DNA from: Bugula neritina
Lineage: Eukaryota > Bryozoa > Gymnolaemata > Cheilostomatida > Bugulidae
Direction: 5' to 3'
NCBI GenBank assembly: GCA_964035545.1
Contig: OZ037772.1
Coordinates: forward strand, 6,779,889 to 6,843,888
DNA: 64,000 nt
Shown piece by piece: positions 1 to 16,092 of this stretch. The stretch's first letter is position 1. Every line of letters starts with the position of its first letter. Both the position numbers and the translations under genes were made by a program. The notes under the pieces are model-generated. The model was given only the letters and a program-made list of their open reading frames with translations. It searched no databases and was not told where the DNA came from.

Positions 1-2889
1 ACCAACTGTAATAAATACAGGTTTGTGAAGTTTTCATTTGAAAATATCTTCTGACACTAAGTCCAACCTGTACAAAAAAATTGCTGACTATCTCAAAAAG
101 ATGGAAGGATAGAGGCAGGTAACAAGTGCTCTCCAAATGCAACCTGATTACTTTAAATAACTAATAGACAGAAAACGTGCGTTGGTTATTTATAAAGAGC
201 AACTTCAATCGATAACTTATTGGCAAGCATAGAACTTGGTTGAAAACCTATTTGGAGTTCATTAGAGTACTAGTCTAATCCACAAGGTGACTCCGCCACA
301 CCTCCTTACACACAATAAAGCACACCCAAGAAGATGATGTTAACTTAGTTTTAAAATAAAACCCCTGAGCTTCCACTAGATACATCAAGAAAATATACCC
401 CAAAAGAACAAATTTGACAGGTTTAATATGTGTTAACCTAGAAGATGAATAAATGTAAAGCCAGACGTTGGTACAATTAAACGTAAAAGATTACTTATGG
501 TAGTGTACAGTTTGCAAAACCTTATTGCATTGACAATTAACATGCAATTACGCTAGGTTTGACCAAAATGTGGATATAGTACCTGTAGACCTCAGTGATA
601 AATTTTCATTAGCCTCTCCTACACACCTGGTACTGTTTCTTGAAGACACTTTGATTTTATTTTTGGATTTCGTGTTGGTTTTTTTTCCAAATTCCATTGC
701 TTATTGACAAACTGCAAGTCCTTGCAAGATAAATAATGGCAACTTTCTAGCTGACACTGCCTTGCTGAAACCACATTATTGGTATATTAAAAGAATTTAG
801 TCCAGCCAAATAAAACCTCACTTAATTGTACTAGAATTAAAATTTAAAAACCGTGTTTTAGATCTTTCTGTTCTTCAGAGCACTTGCTTTTTTGAGTTGT
901 CAATATTTTTTTGCAAAGGTATAGACAAAAGTCTACCCATTTTTGGCCAATTTTACCTGAAAAATATATTTTTCAATCTCTGCCAAATATCTCAGCAGGA
1001 AAGCATGGTATTCGAATAAAACAAACACTGTAGGAAACCTGAGAAATATATTATGCTTTGCAAATTTTCTAATCTTTTCAATAGCTTTCATAGATTTTCT
1101 ACAAGTTAGTGATTTATACACCGAAAATGGAAGATTTTTTCCTTAGTAGTCACCAATGCACATCACTTTGCGCTTCAGTGAACACGTAGAGATAAGAAGA
1201 TGGAATGTTGATAGCTGCATATTATTCATAGTGTAATCTCAGGCTAAACAATCACAAGTAGGCAACACACATGCCACCCACATAGCATTAACATAACAAG
1301 AATTTGAACAAGATTGTGAGCGAAATTTATGATATTCTCAGTGAAGATGCTCTAACTATCCTGTGCACCAATCATGTTTCAAAAATATGCCCATACGGGC
1401 GTATGGCCTAGAACAGTCTATTTTCTTCTAGGCCATACGGCGTATGGGACCGTATGGGTACCACTAAATCCCTGCATGCACATAGGCCTATACCTGACAT
1501 GCATGTTATATATGCTAAATTAGACATACTAAATTAGACATATGTATATAATCTTTAGTAACTACAGGCATATATAAGCAAAAATATACAAAATTTGTAG
1601 CAATTACATCAGATGATTTTCTCATTTTCTTATTTATAGATTTATTCTAACCATCTTAACATCAAGAAATATTTTTGAAAAAATAGAAAATACTTTCTAA
1701 TAAAAATTGATTTCTAATAAACATTAAATGATAAACACTATTTAGCATTTTACAGGTCAAATCACAAGTAGACTGTCGAATGTCAGTCTAGTGACAGTTC
1801 CTTCTTCACTGACATTCATATCTGAACATGAGACAGATGGTGGGTGTTTCTCAGCCAATCACAGACAAGATGGTAAAATACTCATAGGTACTGGTAATGG
1901 AATACAGTTACTGGGTAGAGATGGTAATGAGCTGAGTGAATACAGTGCAAGTGAGAAGAGAGTAACAGGAGTGATTGAGACTCCTCAGAATGTCTTTATT
2001 TTACACAGAGAAAGTGACATATGTAAGGTAGAGATGTGTTTAGCTGGTGACATCACAAAGAGAGAACAACTGTTTCAGTTTGAGAGAACAGGTAATGGTG
2101 CAGCAGTAATGGCAGTCTCTGACAGATATGTCGTGGTGAAGAATCCAAATACTAAGCAGCTGATCATCTATGACTTCACCACTAAACAGACAGAGACTAT
2201 TCATCCTGATGTGTATCCATTCGGTCTACACTTTCTACCAGATAGTCATCTGCTAGGAGTTGGTGGAGATAAGCTGATAAAGTACAAAGTAGAGAATGGA
2301 GAGCTGACTATAACAGTCTGGACATGTGATGGTGTAACAGATGGATACAGTGTCTGTACAGATTCTGATGGTCTCATCTATGTTTCTAGAAGAAGCTTGA
2401 AGTCGCTTTACATCATTTCTCCGTCAGGTATATGGTTGTTTAAGCATGTTTATACTTTGAGTAGAAAACTCTAAATATAATTCTAGAGTTCATCAAAAGT
2501 GTTAGAAATGTTCAAAAATATTAGCAAAACATATAATGAAAGTTTCAGAAATACTGTTTTCTGCTGCATCAAATTACTGTCTCCATAATATAGTCACATT
2601 GCTGGAATCTAAGTTTGTGTATCCCCACATTTTTTCACATAATTCACAAACCTTGTCTATAAATTATGAAGTAAATTGAGTGCACTTTGATATTTTTTTA
2701 AACCTTCCAGTTAACTTTGTTCCCAATGCAGTGTATATTTTTAAATATTTGACAGGCGTTATTCTCAAGACACTGACTCATGATAAGTTAGCAACTTGTT
2801 TTGCTGGAGTACCGAGTATCAGAGATGGAATACTGGCTGTACCTGGTTGGAATGAGAAGAAGTTGTATCTTTTTAAAATAGAAACCTAA
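1..2889 (+). CDS. RING/B-box TRIM-NHL-like gene, copy A (3' part only)
   Basis: 3' end of a tandem-array TRIM-like gene; the 5' exons lie outside the window. Exons by homology with copy C: 1-20 (last bases of exon 5, donor GTTTGT at 21), 1756-2427 (exon 6) and 2756-2889 (exon 7, TAA at 2887-2889). Splice phases match the other copies (phase 1 at both junctions). Exon 6 is 672 nt, one codon longer than the 669 nt of B, C and D. The protein part is an NHL/beta-propeller-like domain with repeats such as ILIGTGNGIQLLGRDGNEL, KQLIIYDFTTKQTETIHPDV and LIYVSRRSLKSLYIISPSG. The family is known for E3 ubiquitin ligases whose propeller binds substrate or RNA; that role is inferred. No break is seen in the visible part. 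A foldback element occupies intron 5. Confidence is high for the family, moderate for expression. Confidence 0.8.
725..1365. mobile_element. Foldback/MITE-like element F0 in intron 5 of copy A
   Basis: A diverged copy of the family seen at 41600-42650 and 46386-47874. Its right end reads CTAACTATCCTGTG, the inverted complement of the CACAGGATAGTTAAGG family end; its left end is degraded. The corresponding intron of copy C (28358-29203) lacks it. On the minus strand it has a small frame (933-1121) with residues EYHAFLLRYL and KLAKNG, matching frames in the other copies. No transposase is recognised. Confidence 0.7.
1390..1448. repeat. Inverted repeat (hairpin) in copy A intron 5
   Basis: Arms 1390-1413 and 1426-1448 are complementary with a single-base bulge and flank a 12-nt loop. 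The arms carry CCCATACGGGCGTATGG and its complement. A further half-arm (CCGTATGGG) follows immediately. It lies next to the position where copy C carries a different, larger palindrome. Confidence 0.75.
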
Positions 2890-4880
<1,991 letters not shown>

Positions 4881-5420
4881 GAGGCCACAGCTAATATAAT
4901 TATGATAACAAAAATTATGCTAGTACCAACAATGATCTAGACGCTTATTATAACACTCATAATAGTCTATATATATGCTATGACAGAAAATAATTCAATG
5001 CAGATCTTTTCAGCAAAAATAATGCTAAATGGCAAGCAGAAAATTTCCCATTTAGACTGAATAACAGCTCTTTTCAAATCAATTCTTTTGTTTGAAAATA
5101 ATTTCCAATAAAAGCCTCAAAATATTGTAAGAGCAAAGGATACAATGCTATTACAAAAATAAAACTGCTTGATTTCCCCATGACTACTTTCAATGAATGC
5201 CTGCTCAATAAATCAATACTATGTCTTATAGTATGAGAGTCTAAGGCAGATTTATAATGAACAAAGCTAGGCTTGATCTAAAGTTTGGCATAGTACAGGG
5301 TGAAGTAATCAATAGAGTCAAAGGCTACATAAATATGGAGTAACAAAAGAGTCTACTAAAAACAAGGGTTTAATATTTTGATAAAATAAAACTGAATGTC
5401 ATTTCATATACATGTAATTT

Positions 5421-5534
5421 ACTCACTCAACTGCTTTCTGCTCCAGTATAGCTACATACCATCTACTGTATCACTCCACTGATTACTACTCTAGTATAAC
5501 TATACACCAATTACTGCATCACTGAGTGAGAGAG
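5421..5534 (+). promoter_or_regulatory. Putative noncoding first exon of copy B (unit U1)
   Basis: Two tandem copies of a motif of about 45 bp built on CTCTAGTATAACTATACACC and CTACTGTATCACT, ending in AGAG/GTGAGT (donor at 5535). The same unit recurs upstream of C (19758, 21587, 22564, 22815, 23855) and D (34985, 35958), usually ending in a donor-like GTGAGT or GTGAGC. Position and donor suggest a 5'UTR exon, with the (CT)n tract in the first intron and the ATG exon at 6049 next. This is inference; no transcript evidence. Confidence 0.4.
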
Positions 5535-5721
5535 GTGAGTTAAAACTTTAACATGTTTTGTTTTCAATATTCTACTTTAGTTCTTGTGAAATTGAGCTAA
5601 AGATAGGCTCTGGTGACTATAGTTATTTATACTTTCTTTTCCCTATAAGTTGCCTATTGTAATTTTGTTGTCTTACTGCTGAGTATAAGTCTTACAAGAT
5701 TACGTTTAGAACTTCTGCATC

Positions 5722-5944
<223 letters not shown>

Positions 5945-6048
5945 TTTATATTGTCTTTCTTAATCTTCCTGTGTCTGGCAAAAACTACACATTTTGTCTT
6001 CTACTTTTTCCAAACATAATAAAAATTGTTTTATGTTGAAATTTCAAG

Positions 6049-9000
6049 ATGGCTGCCCAGCAAATACTAGAATGGTATGAATGTGGTTATTGTGTCTCTA
6101 AGAGAGATGACATGAGAGATCCAAGAGAGCTGCCTTGTCAGCATGTATTCTGTTTGAGTTGTATTCAAGGACATCACAGTAAACATAAAACTGTGACCTG
6201 CCCTACTTGTGGGTGAGTAATATATATATCAGCGGCTCCCAACCTCTTTAAGAAAATATGTTGACAATTTCCCCTTTTTTAAGAGCAAAAAGATTTTATG
6301 GCTTAAACTGATTGAAAATATATGATATACAATGCAATATATTTTGTTCTATTATATTTGCATATAATTTATTTACCATAATTATAATAATATTATAGTT
6401 GTTTTTATTTTATAAAACACAGAGAAGTTCAATTATTAATGTTATGGCTTTAGTTAATGCTTTTCTGCGTGCTTGCTTAGGCCTTGCTCTGTTTTCAAAC
6501 AAGCCCATCTTAAGGCATTCTGCAGGTTGAGGCAGTTCCTTTTCTTCTTGAACTGATAAGAATCCTACCTCAAATGGATAGGTGGTGCTGAATGGCACCA
6601 AAACTCTGCTTTGTTGCAGTTATGTTTGAGAAGAGTTTGCTTGTCGAAACCCAAATTGGTTTTAGGTAAAAATGGTGCGTGCGAAAGTGGCACGCAGGTA
6701 TTAATGAAACAAATGAAAGCGTAGTCAAAAATGGCACACTGCATGATGTTAAATTTTTTCAAACTTAAATCTCAAACCCTCTACCCCATGTTGCCAACCG
6801 TTGAACTCTAAACTCCACCCCTATCTTAAACCCCGAAACCCAAAATAGAAATTCAAAATCCTCATCTCAAACCCCACCTTCAAGCTCTAAACTCTCACCC
6901 ATTATTGAAAACATGTGCCATTTTACCTATTTTTCTATTTGTGCCATTATTATCTGTGCCATTTCTACTGGACACTACCTAAACTACATAAATTGGAGAA
7001 GTTTCAAATCACTCTTCATTGCTGAATTGTTAGCCAACTCAATGAAATCCTTAGGTAATTTCTCTGAAAACCTTTCAACAAAGTGTTGCAATAGGTCACA
7101 TGACAGCTTAATAAACTAGCTTTTTCTTTTTAGAAGGTAGCTAAGAGAAATGCTGCTAAAACATAATTAAAAGTTCAAAGAGATATATACCTAGAACATT
7201 TTTTGAAAAAATGATCTGGAACAGGTGGTGTCCAGTAAGAATAGCACAGATCAAAATGATAATAATGGCACAAATAAATGAAACATTTTTGTAGAAATTG
7301 CACATTCTCAATATATTTAAGATTGAAGATTTAAGTTGGAGGTTAGGCGTTCAGGATGGGGTTTGGAGGTTTGGGTTTGGGAAGATATAACACCAGTGTG
7401 CAAATTTTACCGGTGCCATTTTTACGTAAAAATGGAACAGGTTCTTCCCTTAAGAAAGTTCATTGAATGTGGGGAGGAACTTTAAAAACATTGCTGCTAT
7501 TATGAAAAGCGATGACATGATGATTGCACTCCTGCATTTTGAGGTTTAAATTAGTTAGTGTGACGAATTACATTCACTAGTCATGCATGTTTTAATATAT
7601 ACAGTTCATAGAGATTGATTCGCATGCATGGCTGCCAAAAATCGGCCTGTTGGTTTTGGCAGTTTTTTTAACCTTCATTTGAAATATCACAGGAAACAGT
7701 TAGGGTTGAGTAATTAATAAACACAATCATGTAGAAGCAAACTGAAATTGCAAAATATCGTTTGGTTAAACAGATGTACTAAGAGGAAAATTTATAGATA
7801 TACATATACATGTAACATGCAAGCCTTCAAAAAATTTTCTGAAGTTTTCAAAGTCCACGTTTCTCCCTCATAAAATGTCCAAATTCTCTCTAGGGGGAAA
7901 ATTCCCCCAGGTTGGGAACCACTGATATATAAGATTATGTCTCTAAAATACCTATCTATAATTACACTATTATCAAAAGAGTTTTAGTTGTTCTTGCAAG
8001 CTGTGTTGACTTTGAGCTACTTTGCGAAAGGCTACATCTTCTATGAATTTAGATGTTTAATAATATCAATGTTCTACTCAAAACTAAAATTTTAAAGACT
8101 AAAAATAAAAAGTATATTTGTACACACATGCCAAAATTTTCTATTGTATCCAAAGTTGTGATTCGTATGCTACCAAAAACAGAAAACATTTCTTTCCTCT
8201 ATGTGACATAGCAAAATTAATTTGCATATAATACAGGCTAGCTAAATTTATATACCCGATTTTGCTTTCAAAATCTCCACACTAATCAATTTCAGAGAAG
8301 TGTATGACTCACTGGAGTTTGAAGGTTTACCAAAGGTTGCCATAGCACCTGGTAATTCTGATACTCTGTTCTGTACAGCTCGTGAATGCCAAGGTCAAAT
8401 AGCAGTGTGTTACTGTGTGACATGTAAATACAGGTTCTGTTTGCAACATCAGCAGGTAAAATAATATTCTTTTTTCATCCCATTTTATATATAGGGCAGA
8501 GAGGAAATAGCATTTGAAAAGTATAATTTATAGTGCATTTTAATCTAAGATTTGAAGTTATGTTTATACTTTTGCAACAATGTTGAACGGCCATGTTAAA
8601 ACTTGAAGTCTGAAAGATTACAGCAGATGAAATAGGACAAACATTTTTAAAAACTGCTTCTGCTTTTTCAACAGCTCTACTAAAATCACTTCAAAAAATC
8701 TTATCTTACACTTTAGGTACATGAGACATTCCTTGATGACTTTCACAAGGTAGTGGACATTGATGTCTACAAGAGATCACCTGCCAGCTACAATAAACCA
8801 ACATGTAAAAATCATCAAGAGGCTCTAGTGAGAGCTTGCAAGAAATGTGATAAACTGATCTGCTTTGAGTGTGAGATTGATGGCTATGACTGCACAGGTA
8901 TGTAGCAAAATTTCTACTTTAAGCCAACAAGTAAAGTTAATGCAAAGTTTTGCTGGCAGCAATACAAGTTAATTTCACTTAGTAAAACAAATAAAATCAT

Positions 9001-12000
9001 ACTTGACTTTATTGTGGTTTCTTTAAAGAAGCTAACATAGTTCTAAAGTTTATGTTGTTGGATTTTTCCACCTTTTAATTGTTGCTAGATGAATATTACA
9101 TGTGCTCAGCTAACGACAAAGGAAAAATTAATACAGCTTATCTTTTGATTAAACAGTAATTTCATGCAAAGTTCCTATACGATCATTTATTTTGTGCGTT
9201 GCATTTATAATACTACTTATCTAAGTAATTGACAAAATACTAATGATGAGGTGCATAAGGCTTGTAGCCAAACTTCCCTTTTATAATTTACGTAACGTGA
9301 TTTACTTGCTTAATTATTTGATCATTCATTTGATTTCTGCATGGGAATGTGTAATATATGTTATACTGCTCTAATAGATGTTTTGGGCTGTAAAAAAGCC
9401 AAGCATCCAAACACATTGTGGTCATGGGCTTTATACAGTGCATTATGTATATGAAAATTTAAGCTTCCATGCAGTTGCAGATACAATCAAATAATGCATT
9501 TCACAAATAATCTTTTCTATACGTAGATCAAGAAAAACATGATTTTAAATCTCTCACATCACTGAAAGAAGAGATGAACACCTACTTTTCCGCTCAGCTG
9601 AAGGTAATTGTTGAAAAGATTACCAAGATAAGTTCTTTGGACAAGAAGGTGCAGAATGATCTTGACGTTCAAGAACAGAAATGTTCAGATGTTGTAAGAG
9701 AGATAGAGACAGTTAGAGATGCGATGGTGAGTTTTTCACAACTTCTCTGTATTTATTTGGTAATTGAATTTATAAAATGGTTTATCATGTCTCTACCCAA
9801 AGAAAACAGTATTTTATACACATGTTTAGGTGAATTTTAGAAGTACATCATCAAAAATATACTAATAATTTAGTAGGCAACTGGTTTACTTCTTAAAATA
9901 ATTTTAATGGTTATGCAACTCGACTTAAAGGTTGAAATAAGGTGGTTATAAAAAGGCCTATGTGATAGTATCTTTAAATGTTTTGATAGAAAATTGCTGT
10001 AATATGTCACTGTTATAGCAGTTATTGTAATTATAAAAACTAGACAGTGGTAAGTACTTATAGAGTAAGTCAATCTTATATAAGCTACTAACAGAGATTT
10101 TATGAGCTAGTATATTAAAAGTCCAATTTTTTCACCTCTATAATCAAACTCTTTTCTTAGTTTCACAAAATTATTTTGAACTGCAAAGTTCAGTTAGTAG
10201 CTGTCATATTACCATTTATTGAATTTTTACCAGCAACTTTTGAAATCAGACAGTGAGGTAGAGACATTCGAATTCATAATTTTTTCCCAAAATTGGCTGG
10301 AATTAAAAGGTTAACTAACATTTTCCTAATAAATGCTTTCATATCTCATATAAATAAGGTTTAAATATATGGCATGACATCCTGTTAGTTGACCTAAAAA
10401 GTGCTTCATTTTGTAACTCATCTATTCAAGCAACCTATATATTTGTAGATACAAAGAATAACCAATGAGAGTCAAGAGCTGCATGATTGACAGAGTTACA
10501 AACCACAAAGTTAAGGTGACCAATCAGGTGGAAGATTTCTACAACAAGCTGATGCTGAAGAAAGATGGGTTGGAGAAGACACAAGCTGAGGTACATCGTC
10601 TGCTGAAAGATGGTCATGTGACTGAGAAGATCAGACAGAAGAAGAGAATAGCAGAAGAAATGGGAAAGCATGACGCAGAACGACCGGCTGACTGTGAACT
10701 TACTGATCCACCAACCTTAATAGACACAGGTTTGTGATGTTTTCAATTGGCATTAATATCAACTGAACTCTGCATAAATTATTATTCAGTTGATGGGTTC
10801 AGGCAGTAAATCAGTAGAAAAAAACCGATCATACATGAATATAAGTAAAGCATTATATATGCAACTAACTAGAATTGAATGTTGCCTGGTGGTTTGAAGC
10901 AGTTAGTCAAATTTTATTCATTCTGGTAAAAAGAATTAGGTATTTATATGTCAGCTGCTGTTATAAACTTACAACTGTTTGTAAAAACAACAATCCATGT
11001 ACAGCCTTTGACTAAAAGTTTTTAAGAAGAACATGACACTTGCAAAGGGCATTTCTAAAACATGAGATACAGTATATTTATTTTATAATAATTATTTTTA
11101 TACAAATATAAATTATAGATATAGTCTCATTGTACTGTATAATAATTTAGTATGTCTATATGCTTCAGTTTACTATATCTTTTGTCAAAAACTGTGTATA
11201 TTATATTATACTAGACTAACCTCTTCTATGGTAGAATGTTTGGTTCAAAATCCACCAACTATGCAAAAACTCTGTGATAAGAGTATGCTGATACCATAAC
11301 CACTGAGTGTTTAAAGTGATAATAAAAAGATAATATTTCTGCCTGATTATAATATTAGAATTCATATTTCCTAGCCCATTACAGAACCTACTATAATTTT
11401 TTAACCTTGCTAATGTGAAATTAGCTACTTATGTTTTTAATTATTATATTGAACCTATCATAACTTTATAGCTGCACATTTTTGAGTGGTAATAGCATTC
11501 AAATAACAAGCTCTATGTCCTTTTAGTATCGACTCAAACGACTCTATCATATAGCAAGAAGTTTTGCTTATTCTCTAAGTAAATATGAGTTTATAGCCTA
11601 CAATATGTTATTTTAACTACTGTAATTAGTAGAGTTATGCAGACACAGCTTAAAGTATATAAGTTAGAATGGTGGTGATTTCTGGAGCTCTTTGCATACT
11701 GCTGCAAACAAAGAACCACGTGTTCGATTTATATACTCAAAAAGCAGTCAGAATGACAATAAATTAAGCAACTCGAGGCTACATAAAAATAACTTCAAGC
11801 AGTTTTATTAAAACTTCTACCCGGTTGATGCATTTCAGCACCTAAAGTCAAATAAACAATGTTCTTGCATGAAAGTTTACTTCTCTACATCTTACAGGTA
11901 AAGGAAAAGGCAGACTGCTTAATGTAAGCCTAGTAACAGTTCCTTCTTCACTGAGATTCATATCTGAACATAAGATAGATGGGTCATGTTACTCAGCCAA

Positions 12001-13214
12001 TCACAGACAAGATGGTGACATACTCATAGGTACTACTGATGGAATACAGTTACTGAGTACAGTTGGTAATGAGCTGAGTGAATACAGTACAAGTGAGAAG
12101 CAAGTATCAGAAGTGATTGAAACCCCTCAGAATGTCTTCATCCTACACAGAGAAGGTGACATATCTAAGGTGGATATGTGTTTAACTGGTGAGATCACGA
12201 AGAGAAAACAACTGTTTCAGTTTGATAGAACAGGTAATGGTGCTGCAGTAATGGCAGTCTCCGACAGATATGTTGTGGTGACTCATCCAGATACTAAACA
12301 GCTGATCATCTATGACTTCATCACTAAACAGACAGAGACTATTCATCCTGATGTGTATCTAGTTGGTCTACACTTTCTACCAGATAGTCATCTGTTAGGA
12401 GTTGGTAGAGGTAAATTGGTAAAGTACAAAATAGAGAATGGGAAGCTGACTACAGTCTGGACATGTGATGGTGTAACAGATGGATATAGTGTCTGTACAG
12501 ATTCTAATGGTCTCATCTATGTTTTTGCAGACAACTTACAAACAGGCTATGTTATCTCTCCAATGGGTAAGAATTTGCTTTGAAAACTAGTTTTTTTATT
12601 TATACTCATATGTAAATGATTGAAGGTGCATTAAAATACTTATTCATACTTTCTGCATACCACCCCTGTATTCACTCACTCATTTGTATATACATATTAT
12701 ATATAGACTATCAATTCTATACCACGCAATTAAGTGGATTATTTATGCGATCATTTTTTTTTCTTATTTTTCTCATGAAGCATATAATATATATTTTTAT
12801 TTACATAGTAATCAGATTCACACAAAGTTTCCAATCTTGCCCATAAAATTCACAATAACCTATGATACTATGTTGTGTTTTAAAATTATTCTGTATAATT
12901 ATTTTAATATAGATATTTTTGAGAGGATATTTAAACCATGTGTCTTAAATCTATCATATCTCCTAAAACTGTGTAATTCTAGATGTTGCATTTACTGTAT
13001 ATGGCTTACTCTTTGACCGCTTTTTATTATTTAAAGTATGACATTTTGCAACAACCGAAAACAAACTTAATAATATAATTATGTAGGTGACCTGCTCACA
13101 AAACTGGTTCATGACAAAGTACCAAAGTCAGTAGGAGCCATCAGTATGAAAGATGACATATTAGCTGTATCTTGTTGGGATGAAAATATGCTGCGTCTGT
13201 TTAAAATAGATTAA
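6049..13214 (+). pseudogene. RING/B-box TRIM-NHL-like gene, copy B, frameshifted in exon 5
   Basis: Seven exons: 6049-6212 (RING), 8296-8455 (B-box 1), 8717-8897 (B-box 2), 9527-9726 (coiled coil), 10449-10729, 11898-12566 (propeller), 13087-13214 (end, TAA 13212-13214). All junctions have GT/AG and phases equal to copy C. The RING has C-x2-C, CQHVFC, C-x2-C and CPTC ligands. Exon 5 is 281 nt instead of 277: an extra CATG-like tetranucleotide at 10482-10485 gives an in-frame TGA at 10488-10490. The product would be about 248 residues: RING, two B-boxes and part of the coiled coil without the propeller. Downstream exons are otherwise open, so the break may be recent, or the short form may be used. 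AATAAA at 13386-13391. Intron 1 carries a hAT-like element. Confidence 0.8.
6230..7925. mobile_element. hAT-like nonautonomous element in intron 1 of copy B
   Basis: About 1.7 kb with terminal inverted repeats CAGCGGCTCCCAACCT at the left and AGGTTGGGAACCACTG at the right, of the CAGNGGTTCCCAACCT type common in hAT transposons. The flanking 8 bp (6222-6229 and 7926-7933) match at 7 of 8 bases, as expected for hAT. No transposase frame is found. Inside, about 6655-6978 and 7225-7440 form inverted arms rich in GTGCCATT and its complement, so a foldback structure is nested in it or forms its core. An orthologous insertion is at 36986-38691 in copy D; copy C lacks it. Confidence 0.75.
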
Positions 13215-16092
13215 ACAAAACAGAACCAAAATTGGCTGACAAACAAAATTCAACAATTACAATCATATTCGATTATTTCAAAGTGTGATTACACTTTAGA
13301 ACAAAGCAGTTGATTTTTATATAATATATTAACAATGCTGAAGCATATATGTTAATATATAATTTTTAGAAAACGTGCCATATTTAATAAATGTCTCAGT
13401 AATTTACCATAGAATGTGCATGTAAATTTTTAATACTTTATTGTGTTAAGTTGTAATTGTATGCTCAACACAGTGCTTAATCACAAATGGAGGCACAGGA
13501 TAGGCTTTTTGAATAGTGCAAAAAACACAGCATCATAATAAACTCCTTATAGTCTGTTTGGTGACGACTTTCAACATAGAATGCTGGTTGCATCATGTTG
13601 AAAAATCTTGAAAATTTTATGTTTTCCAATTGCAGATAACTAAATTGTTATAGTATTTACAACTGATCATGTAGCCTGTTAATTTTAGAAATGATTTAAT
13701 TCAATAAAGATTAATTATTTTTGTTGCATTTCAAATTATTGGAATAAAGCTACTGGATTCTATATACCAATTACTTTTTCAATTTTTGTAGCCTTTTGCT
13801 TGGTAACTATACACAGAGAGAAATATTAGTGCAGGGCGTGCACTAAAGTTGTTCGCAGAGCCTTTTATTGTCGTTATAGCCTGCACCACACCTCAAATAG
13901 TTGTTATACCTGCACTTATTTTGATAAAATTGAAAATTCATCAGATTAGTGTAAGCTGAACAATATTTGGTTGTAGCTCTGAAACCACTTAGTTGTTCAG
14001 TCACCACTACTTTTCACCATTATTATGTAACCATCATCACTAGATCTGAATGAGGCTAACCAGTGGTTGATGGGAGCAGAAAGTGAGATCAATGCTACAA
14101 CTAAATATGTTTAAACAAAATTTTATTTACATAAGAATTATGGAACCATTAGCAGTTGTTCACCTAACAACATTATTCCTTCACATGTGCACTAACTATG
14201 GTCGCAAAGCTTTATAGGAAGCTAGGATAGAGTGCACACTCAAGTTGAACCCTGCATTTGGGTCAATTTAAATAGTACTTCCCAGTTAGATGCCATTTAT
14301 ACATTTTACGTGCAATTTATTTGAATACTGTTGAAATATATGTACATGTATATTTGAATAAATTTAAAATATTTTCAAATAACTTGTTACCAGACTGATA
14401 TTAAACATCGCCACACCCTGTTTATCACAAACTAAGGCTGCAGTTGAATTTATTAACAAAAAAATTCCAACTGCACATATATCTTGCATGGGCAGTTTAG
14501 GCTTCACTAGTCAATTCTATTAATGGAAAGGAAAGCCAACTAATTTAAAATGTGGGTAAAAGAGAGATCAGGGAGATGCACCGTTAAACTCCAACACACT
14601 CAGTTATTAGCAAATGTGTTTCAAACAAGAAGCCTAAAATTAACAATGAAACAAGCCACTGAATAGTCGGATCAGGCAAACCACTTCAAAAGCCTAACTA
14701 AGTTGTGTAAGCTATTTGGTGGAACAAAAGAAAATGTTGCATAACAGAGCTATAGTACAGAAATATTTAAGTTGTAATTCAATGGCGAGAACCTGGCTTA
14801 CCAAGCAGTGACAGAGCATAGCAAAGGTTATTACATAACAGCACATAGTTTTCAGTCAGGTCTATTGACAGAAGAAATATTCTGCCGGCATAGTGAACAC
14901 CAGAAGTTCAGACTATGAGGTTGTGCTTTGAGATTCAGTGAATTTGTGCTTCCACACAACCTCACAACATGAAGACATTGAATCGTTTAATCACATGGGT
15001 AAAGATTGCAGTTACCTCTTAAAGATAGAAGATGAACACTTTCTTTCAGAGCTTAGAACTGAAGTTGTCATTGCAGCAAAGGGTAAGCTCAATCATTTGC
15101 TTACATTGTCATTTGATATCACAATGACAGTATGACTATTGCTGTAGACAGATACTTGATTTGGTGCAACTATAACTTATATGGACCACATTGACTGATA
15201 ATTCCCAAACTACTCTATTCCTACATCAATTTGATACAAGTTTTCCTGTAACCATCTATTAGCGTTTATTTCCACTTCACCTTTTAGCAACTTGTGCTCA
15301 GTTCACTAATTTGAATCTCCCCGATTGTAGAAGTATTGTTAATAATGCAGTTTAGCAGCCTTAAAGTAGTTATCGGCCTTAAGCAGCTGCCAAGTTAGCT
15401 TCTTGTTTTATACTTTTTTAGCTAAGTACCAAAATGCCAAAATTAGTAGTGAGTTGGCAAAGTTGATAAATACAAAAAGAAATTTATTACCTTACATACC
15501 ACCAGTTTATTCTTTTATTTATCTTTGCACAGCACAACTAAATATAAAAACATGTAGCAATATTTTTCTTGGTAGTACGTTATTTGTTGTTCAATTTATA
15601 GACATAGCCTACTGAAATTTATCTGTTATCTTAATATGAGGGGTCTATATAAAACGCTGACTTTAGCTTAAATAGTGGTTCTCTGACATTTTGAGATATT
15701 TTTGATGCAGAGAAGCTTTTTTTAACTAAACTAATTATGCCCAACAGCTCTTGCATTTGTAATTAAAAAAGAAGTAAAATAAAATGATGGCCAAAATTGC
15801 TACTAAATTTTGATAAGCTCAAACTGACCCAAACACTACGCAACATAATGATCATAAGTTTGCCAAAGCCTGTACAGTTATTCAGTGTCAAGCAATTGGT
15901 ATGATGACACTGAAATTATGCTGAGATTTATAGCTAGCGTTGTAGATACTATTAGTTTTGGCCTTAGACTTCAGCTTCTACAAAGTTGAACTTAATTTAT
16001 TTACGTTGCTTGTGATTGTATATCTTAACGCATTTTTACTGTTCATGCTAATACGAGTTTTAATTTTAAACAACTTTTATCTTTTGTTGTAG
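13215..16092. other. Intergenic region, one possible decayed exon
   Basis: Mostly unremarkable AT-rich DNA. 14938-15081 is a possible exon: GAGATTCAG precedes it like an acceptor, it is open for 48 codons (FHTTSQHEDIESFNHMGKDC region) and ends at AAAGG/GTAAGC like a donor. I do not recognise the peptide. Its phase does not join directly to the candidate at 16093. Nothing else supported. Confidence 0.25.

Noticed and set aside
6410-7119. Small frames on both strands in intron 1 of copy B
   Set aside because: They lie inside the nonautonomous hAT-like element, have no family resemblance, and are not kept in the orthologous insertion in copy D.
15403-15615. 70-codon frame
   Set aside because: AT-rich chance frame with no motif and no splice context.
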